From the NCBI RefSeq assembly GCF_003339505.1, contig NZ_QPIW01000024.1, positions 1-64,000 of the forward strand: 64,000 nucleotides of DNA, written 5' to 3'. The notes below the pieces were generated by a model. It was not told the DNA's origin. It worked only from the letters and a program-made list of their open reading frames with translations, and made no database searches. How positions within the stretch are numbered: the first letter of the stretch is position 1; each line of letters opens with the position of its first letter. This stretch comes from Runella aurantiaca (GTDB lineage: Bacteria; Bacteroidota; Bacteroidia; Cytophagales; Spirosomataceae). Below, piece by piece: positions 63,731 to 64,000 of the stretch. Both the position numbers and the translations under genes were made by a program.

Positions 63731-64000
63731 TTAGTCGCGTTTCAGTTTGAGTTTTTGCCCTTGAATGTCCAATTCTCGTGAGCAAATGGTGAAACTTTGC
63801 GAACCCGCACCACTGCCCGAAAGGCTGAAGGTCTCGCTGAAATTCACCACGGAAGCGTGTTCAAATTTGATCGTGCGTAGTTCTTCTCCCTTTTGATTGC
63901 TGAATTTGATTTCACCGTTGATATCGTCTTTGTGCGGCAATATCATCAACTCAATGATTTTGGCATCGGCATTGCGGGTCTCGATGGAGACGTCAATGTT
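63731..64000 (-). CDS. tssD: TssD (Hcp-like tube protein), cut by the window end
   Basis: At least 89 codons are visible, and the frame is open to base 64000, so the N-terminus is outside the window. The segment IELMILPHKDDINGEIKFSN, then LRTIKFEHASVVNFSETFSL and a final SQSFTICSRELDIQGQKLKL, matches the C-terminal half of Bacteroidota TssD tube subunits. TssD stacks into the inner tube tipped by VgrG. First visible gene of the minus-strand T6SS run. Confidence 0.85.
   Translation of the reverse strand, partial: NIDVSIETRNADAKIIELMILPHKDDINGEIKFSNQKGEELRTIKFEHASVVNFSETFSLSGSGAGSQSFTICSRELDIQGQKLKLKRD

Noticed and set aside
59040-64000. Extracellular contractile injection system or phage tail in place of T6SS
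   Set aside because: TssD-type tube protein and a T6SS-style VgrG with a gp27/gp5 fusion and needle are seen; no sheath or baseplate gene of the eCIS kind is in view, although the rest of the locus lies outside.

Overview
The window looks like a chromosomal segment of a Bacteroidota bacterium, most likely an aerobic Cytophagales member of the Runella/Spirosoma/Dyadobacter kind. The pointers are Bacteroidota-type promoters (TAnnTTTG) without strong Shine-Dalgarno sites, many signal peptides ending in a short ...AQ motif, a coat-hanger-like C-terminal domain, LytTR and LuxR-type regulators, a Bacteroidota-type TssD/VgrG type VI secretion module, a GSII-type glutamine synthetase and a split NAD(P) transhydrogenase. 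No rRNA, tRNA or CRISPR array was seen.

Layout. 1-1890: degenerate left edge with a broken Imm11-like gene, several hairpins and a small Gln-rich protein. 1889-14582: a divergent sugar-catabolic locus. On the minus strand it has two calcineurin-like phosphoesterases, a large glycoside-hydrolase-like protein and a NagX-like membrane acyltransferase. On the plus strand it has a GH20 hexosaminidase lipoprotein, a ROK kinase, a FucP/NagP-like MFS transporter and a XylR-type regulator. 14748-23316: housekeeping genes, namely pntA1-pntA2-pntB, uxuA, hslU, small lipoprotein and NTF2-like genes and an HtrA-like protease. 23373-27771: three consecutive exported sulfatases. 27775-32684: cdaA, a DedA protein, an Uup-type ABC-F protein and a ClC channel.

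32842-36568 is a minus-strand signalling cluster: an unknown soluble protein, a 7-TM protein, a sensor-less histidine kinase, a degenerate paralogue of that kinase which has lost its phospho-acceptor His and ATP-binding motifs, and a NarL-type regulator. 36845-42192 is a visibly AT-rich accessory island. It holds a broken membrane-protein gene, a HEWAHH metalloprotease, a large exported protein with a probable C-terminal outer-membrane barrel, a small exported metzincin-like protein, and an NlpC/P60 plus peptidoglycan-binding protein. This island is the best candidate for an undescribed system.

42262-51651 holds a second ABC-F protein, glutamine synthetase, a surface-sugar cluster (FdtA-like isomerase, sugar aminotransferase, GT2, methyltransferase, membrane glycosyltransferase) and an M42 aminopeptidase. 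51762-56687 holds a large secreted glucose/sorbosone dehydrogenase-like protein with PKD and Ig-like domains and a DUF885 peptidase. 56814-64000 is the edge of a type VI secretion locus: TssD (cut by the window end), two unknown proteins, a GH19 muramidase/chitinase-like putative effector and VgrG. It is followed by a LytTR regulator coupled to a YadA-head/S74-chaperone surface protein.

All functional calls come from reading motifs and gene order; no database search was run.
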